Origin: Brachypterus glaber
Lineage: Eukaryota > Arthropoda > Insecta > Coleoptera > Kateretidae
Assembly (NCBI GenBank): GCA_958510825.1
Contig: OY294051.1
Location: 32,367,667-32,431,666 of the forward strand
Reading direction: 5' to 3'
DNA length: 64,000 nucleotides
Shown here: in pieces, positions 1 to 10,814 of the stretch
Numbering within the stretch: the stretch's first letter is position 1
How the letters are laid out: every line of letters begins with the position of its first letter
The notes under the pieces: model-generated
What the model saw: the letters and a program-made list of their open reading frames with translations, nothing else
What the model was told of the DNA's origin: nothing
Database searches by the model: none
Made by a program: the position numbers and the translations under genes

Positions 1-305
1 CTGAAAATTTCTAGCCATAATTTTGAAATTATACTATAATTTTAGGATAAATCTTTCATATTAAGACTGATTCAGGCATAATTATCACTAAGTAAACTAA
101 GCCAGTCTGTGCTTTTTATTGGCCAGGTGAGAAGCCAATAAAAAGGACAAAACGGTTTAGTAATTATTATTCTTGAATCAGCCTTAAAGTGTGGTTTAAT
201 AGTCATCATATTTAATTTTTAAAATCACATTGTAAAAATTAAAATTTTTTTAAATTCATTCAAGTTAATGATCCGGTATAAATAAAATATTAATTATCAT
301 TTCAG
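1..305 (+). other. 3' part of an intron
   Basis: This stretch precedes a pyrimidine-containing splice acceptor that ends in CAG at 303-305. The open frame that follows begins immediately after it. No coding sequence was recognised inside. The upstream exons of the gene lie outside the window. Confidence 0.55.
61..187. repeat. Imperfect hairpin in the intron, MITE-like
   Basis: The arms at about 61-123 and 133-187 are imperfect reverse complements. Shared blocks include TTAAGnCTGATTCA at the outer ends and TTTTTATTGGC near the loop. The loop is about 9 bases. This looks like a small foldback or MITE insertion. No flanking duplication was established. Confidence 0.5.
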
Positions 306-795
306 ATTTAATCAAAGTCTAAGTGAAGAATTCAAAGAATGCCAAACCACAGAAACGTTTTCGCCGATAAATGTAACACCCAGACCATTTCAAAAACAAA
401 TTTTGACAGGTTTAGCATCATCTGACACAAGCCTAAGCTCCAACCATCAGTCCTACACCTACACAAATCAACAGGGCTATGAAACAGGAAGTTATGGTTA
501 CAATAACCAACCAGGATATAAAACCAACGATCCTATAAAGTTGTTATTAGAAGATAACAAACCAAAAATCAAATCTGCTATCTTAAAGAAAAATGTTTTG
601 GCTGGTGCAAATTTGGAAAATAATGATTTAGGGATAAAAGTTGATAATTTAGGGGGTAAGAATGATGCTGATGAAGACCTGTTAGAGCAGAAAAGGCTTG
701 GCAATTCAAATAGTGTAAATTTAAGGCCAAAAAGCCCCAAGGAACAGGATACATGGTCTGACGCTTCGGATAAGAAGTATCTGGATGAAAGTTAA
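306..795 (+). CDS. Last coding exon of an unrecognised gene
   Basis: The frame is open from directly after the acceptor at 303-305 to TAA at 793-795. The first base (306) completes a split codon, so the exon enters in phase. It encodes about 162 residues. The N-terminal part is polar (SEEFKECQTTETFSP). It is followed by a Gly/Tyr/Asn/Gln-rich patch (around QQGYETGSYGYNNQPGY) and then a charged Lys/Asp/Glu segment ending in WSDASDKKYLDES. There are no Cys-rich, membrane or catalytic motifs. The composition suggests an intrinsically disordered cytoplasmic C-terminal tail. A TTG at 403 could be taken for a start, but the frame continues upstream to the splice site, so this is better read as an internal entry. 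The opposite-strand frame over 498-740 is its shadow. I do not recognise the protein family. Confidence 0.65.
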
Positions 796-1415
796 ATATT
801 ACTGGTGCTTTATATTATTAGGTTAGTTTTAAGAATTGTCTACCAGTAGGGTGCTTCTTGGGTGGACAGCAGTTTATGTGGAAATAAGATCCTATGCTAT
901 TCTGAAAAAAGCACCTTACGGTTAACATTAAAAATTATGTCAATATAAAAATTAAGAGCATTTTTTAGATATGAAACAAATGAATGCCTTCGTTGTGGTA
1001 TAATTATATTTATAAAATGGTTTGGATGGTTATTTCGAATATTTTGACTATTTACATGGTGTTTTTGATGATGTGAGCTAGGTACTTAACATTAATTGAT
1101 TCTACTCATAATCTATAATTTTTGAAAATAGCAAAAATAGCAAAATTAAGGCAAACATTAAATTGGCCGCCAGAATATATGCGTCACGACGTATATATTC
1201 TGGCGGCACAGAAAAAAGAAACGTTCCTGGTGATACGAACGTTGATTTTAGGAATAGCCTTGAAAAGGTTAAGGATTATTTATTTGGAAACGATTACGAA
1301 ATAAAAATGGGCTTCAAAAAAACTTGAGAAACAATTAGGGAACCCTTTTTTGGTATTAATTCCAGTTTTATAATATCATTTTATTTTATTTTTCTTTATA
1401 TATTTTTTAAATAAA
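796..1415 (+). other. Probable 3' untranslated region
   Basis: Non-coding sequence after the stop codon. Candidate poly(A) signals AATAAA are at 1300-1305 and 1410-1415, the second followed by AT-rich sequence. The hairpin at 1166-1207 lies upstream of both. The transcript end is not directly visible. Confidence 0.4.
1166..1207. repeat. Strong hairpin, 15-bp perfect arms
   Basis: GCCGCCAGAATATAT at 1166-1180 is the exact reverse complement of 1193-1207. Pairing resumes inside for about three more base pairs after one mismatch, leaving a loop near CACG. It lies within the inferred 3' UTR. It could be a tiny foldback insertion or an RNA structure. Confidence 0.75.
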
Positions 1416-2279
1416 TTATTAAGAAAAATTTTGCGATAACCATGACATTGGAACTAGACGTAATTTTGGACAACAATATACTCTCACTTAAAAATTCAAA
1501 TATTGTAAAAATAATTACCAAAATTAACGTAAAATCTTATAAACTTGGACATAAAGTCTAGACTTTAATAAAGTCTTTATTTGTAAAATTAGGACAAAAC
1601 CCCAAACAAAATCACACGATAAAATTGGTCTAAATTTGTACCTATATGTGAAAATTGCATATTAAAAACTTTTTTTTTATCCCATGGTGCACTGTCCTTA
1701 ATTGCAGTTGCTACACTATTTGATCAATTTTAGATAAGTATCCTTATCTAAAGGTGCAAAAAATGAAACTAAATTATTTTAATTATATATTTAAAAATCA
1801 CGCATGGTCTATTTTAAAGATAGGGTTATATTTAGGTATTATTTTTGGTCATTTCTTAAACGTAAAAAGTCGTTAAAATATAAATTTTAAAATTACTATT
1901 ACCAAAAAATGAACCTGGGCTTTGCATAACATAGAATTAAACTTGTATATCTGCATTTATAACTACAAGGCATAAGAAATTTATATTTTTTTCAAAATAC
2001 TGTAATTTAATTTTTTTGAGTAATTTTAATGCAATAACAGAATAATTTGATAAATTACAGCTTTGAATTTAAAACATTAAAGTACAGTCCAAGACAAGAT
2101 TTAAACATTAAATTATATATCGTATAAAACAGATTTTTTTGAATAATTTAAAAGAGTAGCTATTTTTCAGTAAAAACTTTGATTTCTGCGAAAAAAATTC
2201 TGTTGGTCTGTCTGTCTGGGAAAAATGGTGACCGGGAAACTGAAGAAATCATTGAGATAAAGACTAGATAAGGATGTAA
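1416..2279. other. AT-rich intergenic stretch, no gene seen
   Basis: Stop codons are frequent in all frames. No inverted repeat or family match to the rest of the window was recognised. There is only a short TCTGTCTGTCTG run near 2206-2218. Confidence 0.5.
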
Positions 2280-2410
2280 TAGTATATTACATACCGAGGT
2301 GGAAACAGTTCATTTCCTGAGGGAAATTTAGCAAACCGAGGAGCGTAGCTCCAAGGTTTGCTAAATCCCGAAGGACAAATGAAATGTTGAACCGAGGTTT
2401 GTATACTACT
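2280..2410. repeat. Two-tier palindrome P1
   Basis: Outer arms at about 2280-2318 and 2372-2409 are imperfect reverse complements sharing ACCGAGGT and TTCATTT blocks. Inside, ATTTAGCAAACC at 2326-2337 pairs with 2354-2366 around a GAGGAGCGTAGCTCC core. The architecture recurs elsewhere in the window, for example at 46788-46911 and 53405-53518. Confidence 0.65.
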
Positions 2411-2649
2411 TTATTCACAACCATACCTGCTTTATTTACAATCATTTGCCTTCTTTCCCACTACAAAAACTGTTTGAATTTTGCGCCATATTGAAAAGTT
2501 TAGTTTCAGTGAAGTTTGTTACAAATATTGCTTTTTGGATTTTGGATAGAATAATAAATAAAAATAAATAAAATAAACTTTTTTTTGTTAATTAACAATC
2601 GTAAAACATTTATATTCATTTAATATAAATTAAGTAATACATTTAAATG

Positions 2650-2733
2650 TTCTTCTTCTTCTTCTTCTTCTTCTTCTTCTTCTTCTTCTTCTTCTTCTTC
2701 TTCTTCTTCTTCTTCTTCTTCTTCTTCTTCTTC
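2650..2733. repeat. (TTC)n microsatellite
   Basis: About 28 uninterrupted TTC units. Read as GAA repeats on the - strand, it forms the end of the adjacent retrotransposon remnant. A Phe-rich open frame through it is only the repeat translated. Confidence 0.95.
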
Positions 2734-2959
2734 GTCAAATTTTTGGCATCGCATTTAAGCATTTCTGCCACTTGCTACTTTACTGTTCGTCATATCTACT
2801 GGTCCTTTGAATTCTACTGTTTTTTTTTTTTTTAAGCACTACTGTTTATTACTAAGAGCATTATAAAGAGCACTACTGATCATTTTAAACACTACTGTTC
2901 ATTTTTAACAAAAGTCTCTTGGGAACTGGGATTTTTACGTTTGGTAGTTGGTATGATCT

Positions 2960-3334
2960 TTAAAGGGATTTTTGAATATTTCTAAGGAACTGGGATATTG
3001 AATTGACTATATCTTTTGTAGGGTTGGATATAATTGTCTGAAGGTTGGCTGGGTTGGTTATTTCGCTGGCTAGTTGATTGAATAACATTTTTCTCTGCTG
3101 GTCATACTGGTTGCAAGTTAGGAAAATGTGTTCCAGGTTTTCAACTTCCCCACAGTCACATCTGTCTGAGTCGCTACGTTTAATTTGGTGTAGGTGAGCT
3201 TTTGTTAGACAGTGTCCACTGCGTAACCTGCATATTGTAGTTGTATGTCTTCTATCCATGTTTGTATTCCAATACCAAGGTTTTTCCTGTAGGTTTTCTG
3301 TGTGTGTTTTATAGTAAATGTTTTTATCTAAAAA
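2960..3334 (-). pseudogene. C-terminal end of non-LTR ORF2 (RNase H tail and zinc motif)
   Basis: The frame is open from a stop at 3335-3337 down to the stop at the 2960 end, about 124 residues. It contains a GHC motif in CRLRSGHCLTKAHL, then RCDCGEVENLEHIFLTC, which is the Cys-x-Cys ... His ... Cys pattern found after RNase H in several non-LTR clades. The catalytic RNase H and reverse transcriptase are missing, so it cannot mobilise itself. The ATG at 3259 is internal: the frame extends upstream through WYWNTN. It probably belonged to an I/R1/Jockey-like element, but the clade cannot be fixed from this fragment. Confidence 0.7.
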
Positions 3335-3895
3335 CTAGTAGAAATGCCTACGTTACTTCGTTATTTAAGCGATAGAGGGCAGCACATGTTTTTGTTTTTG
3401 AGTGCGTTTGTTTTGTTTTGTGACAGCAGACTTTTAATGAGACATGATTAAGCTGATAAATAAACTATTTATTTATAGTTTTCCATGTAAAATATGAAGA
3501 AAAGCAGAAAATTTAAGTTTATACACTGGCTAAAGCTTAATGACAATTTCGATTATAGTAGGGATACACCAAAGAAATACGACAAATGATTGGCCACCAA
3601 GGTAAACAATATTCTTGAATTTATCTTACTTTAAAACTATTTTTGGTTATTTGTTATATCAATTAACTTAAGTTAGGTACCTTGTATTGTCATGCATTTT
3701 TCTTTTTAATTAACGTTTATCACGTTTAACTAAACCAAAAAATAGTAATATATGTAACCTATAAAGTTGGAAGTAGTATAAAAATAAATCATGTATAAAT
3801 GAATAAATAAAAAAATGTATTTAAAACTGTTTTGTCATAAAATTTAGATCGATAAATTCAAGTTTTTGACAAGTGACATACGTAAAGTTAAAGAG
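3335..3895. other. Intergenic AT-rich stretch
   Basis: No coding frame, palindrome or family match was recognised. It sits between two retrotransposon remnants that both point to lower coordinates. Confidence 0.4.
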
Positions 3896-5127
3896 TCAAT
3901 CAATCAATCAATCAATCAATTTTATTTATTCCTTTAGCAAAGCATAGAACATGTCATAATAAAAAATACAGCTAACAATATATACAAGTATAAATAAAAA
4001 ATAGACATTATACACATCTTATCCATTCTAAGAAACATACTTAATAGAACCAACAGAATATACATATAATTATTAAAATACAATAAATAGACAAATAAAT
4101 AACTTAATTAGGGCGATATACTAAAATTGCAGTCTTTATAAAATTGAGATACCGTGTAGTAAGCCTTTTTCTTTAAAATTCGCTTTAATTCTGTTTCAAA
4201 CTTCGTTAGCTTTAAATCTCTTATTTTCGTTGGCAAATTGTTGTAAATTTCTAATAACTGATAGGTAACATTTTTCTGGACTAGTGTTAGGTGCGTTTTA
4301 TGATGACTTAGATGTTGCTTTCCTCTTGTATTATAATTGTGATTAAACTGTAGATCTTTAAATTCTTCGTAATTTTTCTTGACATACAAAGCACATTCTA
4401 GTATGTAGATAGAAGGGAGAGTAAGTATTCCATTGTTTATAAAAATAGTTTTGCAGGAATCGTTGTATTTCATATTAAATATGATTCTAATGCATTTTTT
4501 TTGTAAAATAAACACTCTCTCCACATCACAGCTGTTTCCCCAAAAAATAACCCCATATCTCAGTCTGGAATAGTATGACATTAGACATGTATCTCTATCC
4601 ACTGTATTTGTAAGAACTCTTAATGCGTAGCAGAAAACGCTTATTTTTTTGCAAATGGCGTCTATTTGTTCTTTCCAATTTAAATGGTTATCTACAATAA
4701 TTCCCAAAAAATTTGCAGATTCTGAGGAGATAAGGTTATTATTTTTTAATGCAATATTTAATTTTGTGTTGTCTCTACAGGAAAATTTTACAATTTCTGT
4801 TTTGTTAACATTTAATTTTAAATTGTGTTCTGCAAACCAAGTATCTAGTAAATATAGAACATTAACTATTTCATCTTTAAGTGATTTTACGCTGTCTTTT
4901 CGTATAACCATTGACGTATCATCAGCAAAAAGCACTGTTTCATTCTCTGTAGTATCAGGTAGCTCGTTTATGTAGATTATAAAGAGCAGGGGCCCAAGAA
5001 TACTGCCTTGTGGAACACCTGTCTTTATTTGTTCATAGTCCGAAAAAATATGTTTACCATCCTCTCCGTATTCCCGACCAAGGAAGGGAAATGAGGTATT
5101 TCTAACTTTTTGGGAAGTTGCAGTTAA
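3896..5127 (-). mobile_element. 5'-truncated CR1/Jockey-type non-LTR retrotransposon
   Basis: On the - strand a reverse-transcriptase coding remnant (4108-5127) is followed by about 190 bp of 3' UTR and a short (TTGA)n tail, visible on the + strand as repeated TCAA at 3896-3920. The element begins inside the RT domain, so the endonuclease and ORF1 are lost. Retrotransposons with short tandem tails and 5' truncation are typical of CR1-like elements. Confidence 0.75.
4108..5127 (-). pseudogene. Reverse transcriptase C-terminal two-thirds
   Basis: About 339 residues are open. Recognisable RT blocks in order are GVPQGSILGPLLF and YINELP, then the catalytic FADD box in VLFADDTSMV, then the KLNVNKTE block, FLGIIVDNHLNW, and the thumb-like LRYGVIFWGNS followed by IQKKCIRIIF. 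The fingers region before the GVPQGS block is absent, and the frame runs into a stop at about 5130. The valine (GTG) at 4935 is internal, not a start. The LRYGVIFWG signature resembles CR1/Daphne-like elements. The coding part is intact but lacks a 5' end, so this is a dead copy. Confidence 0.85.
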
Positions 5128-5944
5128 AAATAATTAATTTACCAACTTTTATGTATATATATGTAATTAGCCAATTACTAAATGGTTGTGAATAAAAACT
5201 ATTTATTAATAGTTATTTTCTTAACTAGTGGATAAAATCACTTAATATACGAGTTGCAAATTTAATTTTATCCAACGCCCTTTAATTTTAAATAAAAATC
5301 TATAATTTAGCAAAAAATCATGACAAAAAGATTTTTTCTTAATACGCAAAAGAGTGAGCAAAACATTTTTTCTTAATACGTAAAAGAGTGAGCAAAACAT
5401 TTTTTAGACACTAGTAGAAAAAACATAACTTTTGATATTTAAAATAGCGCTAAAAACAAGTGTTTCTATGAAGGTGTTGGATAAAGACAAATATGTTTCA
5501 AAAATTGTACGTTTTTCGAAAAGTTTTTTGTCTAATTTTTTTTTTAATATCTTTGAAAAAACTGACCTTTTTTGTATGAAGTAGGAGAAGTATTCTAGCA
5601 AAATATTTTTTATTATTAATAGATATGGGGAAACGTATAATTTTGTATTTTATGGTACCATCTCTAATTAAATATAATAAGATAAATGGAGAAAACAATA
5701 ATTTTTCAAAATATTTCGGCTCGCAAATGTTGCAACGAGTTGGTACTTATAATTACAAGAATTTTTTCGTATATCTCTATAATTGCAGGCAGGATATGTA
5801 CCCAAGAGTGGAGGCCATCAGCATTATCATTAAACGCACTATGCTCTCTTCTCTTTCTTCGGAGAGCTTTTTTGGCCAACGACACACAGAAAAATTACTT
5901 CTTCTTTCCTTTCAAATAAAAAACTCTACAATGTTTTTTCTACG
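5128..5944. other. AT-rich stretch with one short shared repeat
   Basis: No gene seen. A near-direct repeat with two TTCTTAATACG...AAAGAGTGAGCAAAAC units lies near 5335-5402. The segment around 5812-5885 (GAGGCCATCA...CGCACTATGCTC...GAGCTTTTTTGGC) recurs near 7538-7600. Short frames here are not convincing. Confidence 0.4.
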
Positions 5945-6535
5945 ACTGCTTTAGAATGTAAGCAAATACACACACTTTTCAAACACAGAATAAATCCATT
6001 CAGTATCAAGTGTTAGAATGAGCACATGTAGTGCCATCTCTTGTTTATAAAAGTAAAGAAAACTGTAGAAAAATTAGCAAAAATGTGTATATTTTACCAT
6101 GAAATATTAAATAATTTAATGCAATTTAAAGTTTTGAGTTAAAATTTCATAAAGCTTATTAGTTTTTCTTAATATTTGACTATTTTTTTATCAATTTAGT
6201 TCAAAAAATTAAAACTGCTCCATCTATTGTTAAATATTTAAACCTGGTATCTGTCACAACAATCTGACATAACCTTCAATTTTTGCATTATAATTTGTAA
6301 ATATGTGCTAAAATTAAATAGATATATTTTTTAAGTACTGTTTTGATAAAATTATTAAATAACATTAATTGCTTTATTTAAATATATGTGTTTTGTTGCA
6401 TTTACAATGTCGAGTCACAAAAAACATTGTTTTTAACCTTGTCCGCAGTTTAAAGCCATACAGTGCTTCATATTTGCAGTCGAAGAAAAAGTATAGTCTA
6501 CAACACGTATGGAATAGTCATAGTCAATACTATTC
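5945..6535 (+). repeat. Dispersed repeat, inverted copy at 58385-59090
   Basis: About 590 bp matches the reverse complement of 58385-59090 over most of its length. The shared order is the TAAGCAAATACACACTCTTTTC-like end, the ATCTATTGTTAAATATTTAAACC block, ACAATGTCGAGTCACAAA, and the GCAGTTTAAAGCCATACAG block. This copy has lost most of the structured palindrome found at the other copy's end. Function is unknown. Confidence 0.75.
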
Positions 6536-6636
6536 TTGTCCATGATAAAAAAATATGTATGTGTGAGTTAGATCCGGTTCCGATTGGTTAAAATGCAATT
6601 TTTGGCATTTGTAAGGCTTTTTTTGATCCTAAAGTT

Positions 6637-7160
6637 CTCGGTTATTAATAAAAATATCGACATGGGGCTTTTACCATTGTTTAGTTAAAGAGTTGCTTGA
6701 GTGCCTAACTTAAGTTCTCGGCTGTGATCATTGTTAAATACATTCTACTGTACAAGTAAAGCAAAACCGTGATACCATTAATATGTTTTAAGGCTCCAGT
6801 TACGAGACACGGTTTTCTTTACTTGCATATTTCATAATATCGTAAGCGTCACATAAGTTTAAAATTCTCGGCTGGGATCGTCACATAATTTTGGGGCACT
6901 TCGGCGTCACATAATTTTGGCAAAATTTTGCGTCACATAACCACCATGATCCCAGCCGAGAACTTGGTTGATATCGTGAGCGTCACATATTAATGTTATC
7001 ACGGTTTGGACTTTACTTGTACAGTAGAACGTATTTAACAATGATCCCATCCGAAAACTTAATGATCCGAAGTCCAAACGAGAAATTTAAATTTATATGA
7101 CGCTTACGATATCCCAGCCGAGAACTCAATGCGAGCGTCACATATTTTGGGACACTTTTT
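6637..7160. repeat. Foldback repeat with iterated GCGTCACATA motif
   Basis: A 60-65 bp outer arm at 6712-6774 (CTCGGCTGTGATCATTG...TTACTTGTACAG words) pairs with 6995-7060. The interior holds at least six copies of GCGTCACATA or close variants, in one orientation, and two GATCCCAGCCGAGAAC-type blocks in opposite orientations. There is no coding content. It resembles a composite non-autonomous DNA element. Confidence 0.7.
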
Positions 7161-7840
7161 TGTAACGGTTTTTTTCGTAACGGTTTCAGCCCCCCCCCCG
7201 TCCTAAACATATTAATGTTAAAACATGGGATTAAGTAAACCAAGTTTACTGGTGTAAAATTTTGTAAAATTATGTACCTATTCTTGCTCTGTCGGTGTTT
7301 GGCATCATTTTATTCGTCCCTTGATCGGAAAATTTGCAACTTCTTTGTAAAGTGTTGCCATTTTTGTAATTAATTACAATCAATATTTTGTATTTTTTAT
7401 GGTATACTATTAGAAATTTACAAAAAATAGGTTTACAATAATTTATTTATAAATTTCCAATAAAAAAAATTTCTATAATAACTTTTTCTAGTGCAAATAA
7501 GATTTAATTAAAATTAGATATTCTTTCTTTGCGTGCAGAGGCCATCATCATTATCATGAAACGCACTATGCTCTTCACAGAGCTTTTTTGGCAAACCACG
7601 TGTATCTGAACTACGAGTCGAAAATGCATTGACCCCCAGGTCTTTAAACTTTAATAAAAGGATGAACAGGTTTTCGGCTTACCAAATATTTTTCAGCTAA
7701 CGCCCTTAAATAAAATAAATAAAATATTTATCAGGACTGGACTTTTCGTAGTAAACTTTAGAACCAATTATGATTCTAATCATAGTAGAATAATTATATA
7801 CCACCAACCAAAACACCAACATATGAAGATTTTCATATAT
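7161..7840. other. Stretch without genes
   Basis: Contains a C-tract at about 7190-7199 and a short copy (7538-7600) of the repeat near 5812-5885. Otherwise AT-rich with no recognised structure. Confidence 0.4.
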
Positions 7841-8025
7841 AATTACACAAGAGGCTGAGAATTATGCGGAAAAAATTCGCTTTTTCATGAAAATTTGCTG
7901 TCTGGAAATAATTACGACCGGGGCACCCTGCAGGGACGATGCCCCTGGAGTAATTTTTTCCTTTGACAGCAAATTTGAATGAAACTGTGAAATTTTCCCT
8001 ATAATTCGAAGAATCATGTGTAATT
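7841..8025. repeat. Two-tier palindrome with GC-rich core
   Basis: Outer AATTACACAAGA at 7841 pairs with ATCATGTGTAATT ending near 8025. Middle arms AAATTTGCTGTC and GACAGCAAATTT also pair. The core GGGGCACC-CTGCAGGG-ACGATGCCCC forms a GC-rich hairpin in AT-rich surroundings. No coding content. Confidence 0.65.
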
Positions 8026-9947
8026 CGGAAGATTATTTTTTAACGATTTATAATATATCAAACCTACTTTTATATTTTTTTCATTACAAATTGATATAAA
8101 TTGTTTTATTACTTATCTTAATATTTTTACGGGCATATTGTTTGATTTCGTTAATTTAATTACATTCTCAACTGCTAAACTAAAACCTTTTTGTCCATTT
8201 TTAAATTGAAAATTATGGTTTTGTCAATAGTTTAGTCACTTACTACAGTACATAAAAGTCAACCTATAAAAACTGTCAATACATTTTATAAAAAGAATAT
8301 CTTGAGGTATTTTTTGTTATATAATAAAGTAATAACCATAATTATAGATAGTAATATATTCATATTTAACTATTAATTAGTTTTAGGTATGAAATCTTGT
8401 TGTAAAAGAGAAATACTGAAAAACAAAATACTACAGCGATTCTCACCAGAATTTTCTACAGTAGAAGAGATAACTCCATCTACAAATGATAAGCTACAAT
8501 AGTTACAGATTAACCGGGACGAAATATCTACGAAAAAATATTCTGGTCCATGGATCCAAAAATGCTAAATAAAAAAAGTTATAGTCTCGGTCCAAAATAT
8601 TCTGAAGAAAAAATGTATTAAAAAATATAAATTAAATAAATAAATACCGGATCGGACTGGACTTTTTATAATACACTTTAGAAAATACTTTTGCCACAAA
8701 ACTGTGGACAGACAGTGTTTTTTATTATTTTTTCTGGGAAGACACGTAACATATGTATTTCTCACACGCTAACTCAAAAACCTTTAGATTTATTGAAATG
8801 TGTTTTTTAATGTTAAAAAAAATCTTTTTATCAGAAGAGAAATTGGGTCGCTATAAATATTACCGTAAAAATGGTATGCACCTGGTGAATTTTTGAAGGA
8901 AGTTATTTAAAAAAAAGTACATGAAATGTACATACAAACTTTTATCTATTTATTATTTGTAATTTTGTGTTTCCAAATAAATAAGTTTTAATATTATCAA
9001 ATTAATAATATGTTTGCTTTAAGTTTACTATTTGTTTCATAAAATGGTAAAATTTTAAATATTGGTACAGGACCTATAAGCCAAAATCAAAAATAAAGAC
9101 ATTACTGCAAAACAATGCTCTTTAAAATAGATTTTTTTTTAATACGAACGTTGTGATTGACATAAGTGAAAATTTTAAAAATTCGAGCATTTTAAAGCTT
9201 TTGATGTATTTTACTGTAAAAATTACACAACTTTAAAAAGTAAATAGTACTAAATAAAAATAAATAGTACTAAATAACGCTCAATAAAACTAAATAGTAT
9301 AATTAGTACTGGGTAATAGTCCTACATATGCCTAAATAGTATTATAATATAATTATAGTAAGTATGCAGATTTTTTTAATAAAAATTACGTTAATAAATC
9401 CAGATCATGACCATATATGGTCCATATAATCATGAAACTTTAAAAAAGTTTTGCAAAGTTTTAAAAATATTTTTAAAGCTTATACAGGGCGATTCAGAAA
9501 CAGTTTACATGACTTACAGGGGTGATTCTGAATTAAAAAATATGAAAAAAATGTACCGAGAAACATAAGTCAATTTTTTGTGGTAACGCCGGTTAACCAG
9601 TATATTACTCTTTCTCTGTTTAATTAATGAGTTAAAAAGAGAGAGAAATACATATTCCCCTAACTTGGTTAGTAACCGCTGCTCCACAAAAAATCGGCAA
9701 TAGTTTCTGTTTCTGAAAATAGCTCATCAGGAAGCTATAAAAACATTGGGGTCCTTATTTAATGTAATTAGAAAAAAGTGTAACCCACAATTATTCGTAC
9801 CAGGATTCTGATATTACTCATATTTGTACTGCAATTTTACAGCAAAATTCCGGTTAGAACGACTGGAAATTTTGTATTTTTTTTACAATGCATCTAAGCA
9901 GGTCGATCGCTAACTTTTTCTGTCAAAACTTTTTTGGCTGTATGTCA
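8026..9947. other. AT-rich stretch, no gene recognised
   Basis: Frames are short and not protein-like. A TACAGGGCGATTCAGAAAC terminus of the ACAGGGTG repeat type begins at about 9485, but its partner end was not found. A weak inverted repeat lies around 9585-9665. Confidence 0.4.
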
Positions 9948-9967
9948 TTAACACGTTAAGCGCCATG

Positions 9968-10027
9968 AGCACCATATATGGTGCTGTTAATTTGCCAAAA
10001 TTGATCTGAGCACCATATTTGGTGCTC
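9968..10027. promoter_or_regulatory. Paired subterminal palindromes of the piggyBac-like element
   Basis: AGCACCATATATGGTGCT at 9968-9985 is a perfect palindrome. GAGCACCATATTTGGTGCTC at 10008-10027 is a near-perfect second copy. Their place just inside the terminal repeat suggests transposase-binding or transpositional control sites. This role is inferred from position only. Confidence 0.6.
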
Positions 10028-10257
10028 AGACAGAAGAGTTTAAATATTTGCATAATAAATCGAAATACTTAGATAGTGGCAAAAAAAGCATTTGTTTAGC
10101 ATTCTAAAACCTAAAGGATTAAAAAAAGGGCCTTAGCCGATACGTTTACTTTTCCGACCCCTGTCAATGGAAGGGAAAGTACTGTTATCGTGCAAACATT
10201 CAAAATCGAGAAAACGACCGTGTTATCCATTTTAAGTTCTCATATTGCGATTAGACC

Positions 10258-10415
10258 CTTTGTCAGTATGATTCCTGTCTGTCTGTCTGTCTGTCTGTCT
10301 ATAAACCTTCACGATAACTACCGATCGGTTTATCCGATCGACTTAAAATTTGGTATGAAATCAGCGTTTGGTCGAAGGATACAATTATTAGTTTTTATTA
10401 AGAAAAAAATCTAAA
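10258..10415 (+). repeat. CTGT/GACG-rich dispersed repeat, partial copy
   Basis: Tandem CTGT words are followed by CACGATAACTACCGATCGG and CCGATCGACTTAAAATTTGG. The same order (tetranucleotide run, CACGATAA..., CCGATCGA...AAATTT) is seen at 10815-11200, 23570-24140, 41625-41780 and 47400-47715. This is a dispersed family with no coding capacity here. Confidence 0.7.
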
Positions 10416-10555
10416 AAAAAAATTTAATTTTTTGTAAAACAAAATATGGAAAATTTGACCTAAACCTCTAGGTCTTTAGTGTAAAGGGTACCTAATGTTT
10501 CTTGTTTTTTTGAATTGTCTATTTGGCGATGGCGACAGTGCTAATATTTTATTGT

Positions 10556-10756
10556 TTAAATAAAAACCTTATAACTATGTAATATTTTAATTTTACTTGA
10601 TACACCTCTTATGACTTTGAAAGAAGCTACAAAAAAGTATTTACTACATTTTGAACATTTGTAACTTGTCTTTGGTGTATTTTTTTGGGTGTAAATGCGA
10701 TCATGTCTTCTTCTAAGATCATAGTAACATTTACCACAACGGCTTCTTTTATTCAC
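10556..10756 (-). pseudogene. piggyBac transposase C-terminal zinc-binding domain
   Basis: The 66-residue frame contains RCGKCYYDLRRRHDR followed by YKCSKCSKYFFV. That gives two CxxC pairs in the spacing typical of the C-terminal cysteine-rich domain of piggyBac transposases, which helps the enzyme bind its ends. The apparent GTG start is not a true start: the domain is the tail of a longer protein whose middle is deleted. The stop is near the expected C-terminus. It lies between TTAA-flanked TIRs and on the same strand as the N-terminal fragment at 11360-11509, which supports the family call. Confidence 0.75.
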
Positions 10757-10814
10757 ACTTTTTTTTTTAATTTTTAATTTTTTTTTTAATTGATCTTTAT
10801 AATAAAAGTATTTT

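Larger units (their letters stand above)
2650..3334 (-). mobile_element. 5'-truncated non-LTR retrotransposon with a GAA-repeat tail
   Basis: Read on the - strand, the order is a C-terminal RNase H/zinc-knuckle coding remnant, a short 3' UTR with repeated CAGTAGTG-like words, and a (GAA)n tract that forms the 3' tail. On the + strand the tail is the TTC microsatellite at 2650-2733. The 5' end is cut within the coding region near 3334. This fits target-primed insertion with 5' truncation. The tail assignment is inference. Confidence 0.6.

Noticed and set aside
498..740. 80-residue - strand frame opposite the terminal exon
   Set aside because: Shadow of the + strand exon; no motif and no start context.
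2647..2835. Phe-rich open frame on the + strand
   Set aside because: It is the TTC microsatellite read in one frame, with no other coding feature.
7190..7199. C-tract as a G-quadruplex or CRISPR-like feature
   Set aside because: A single homopolymer tract; no second G-run cluster or repeat-spacer array.
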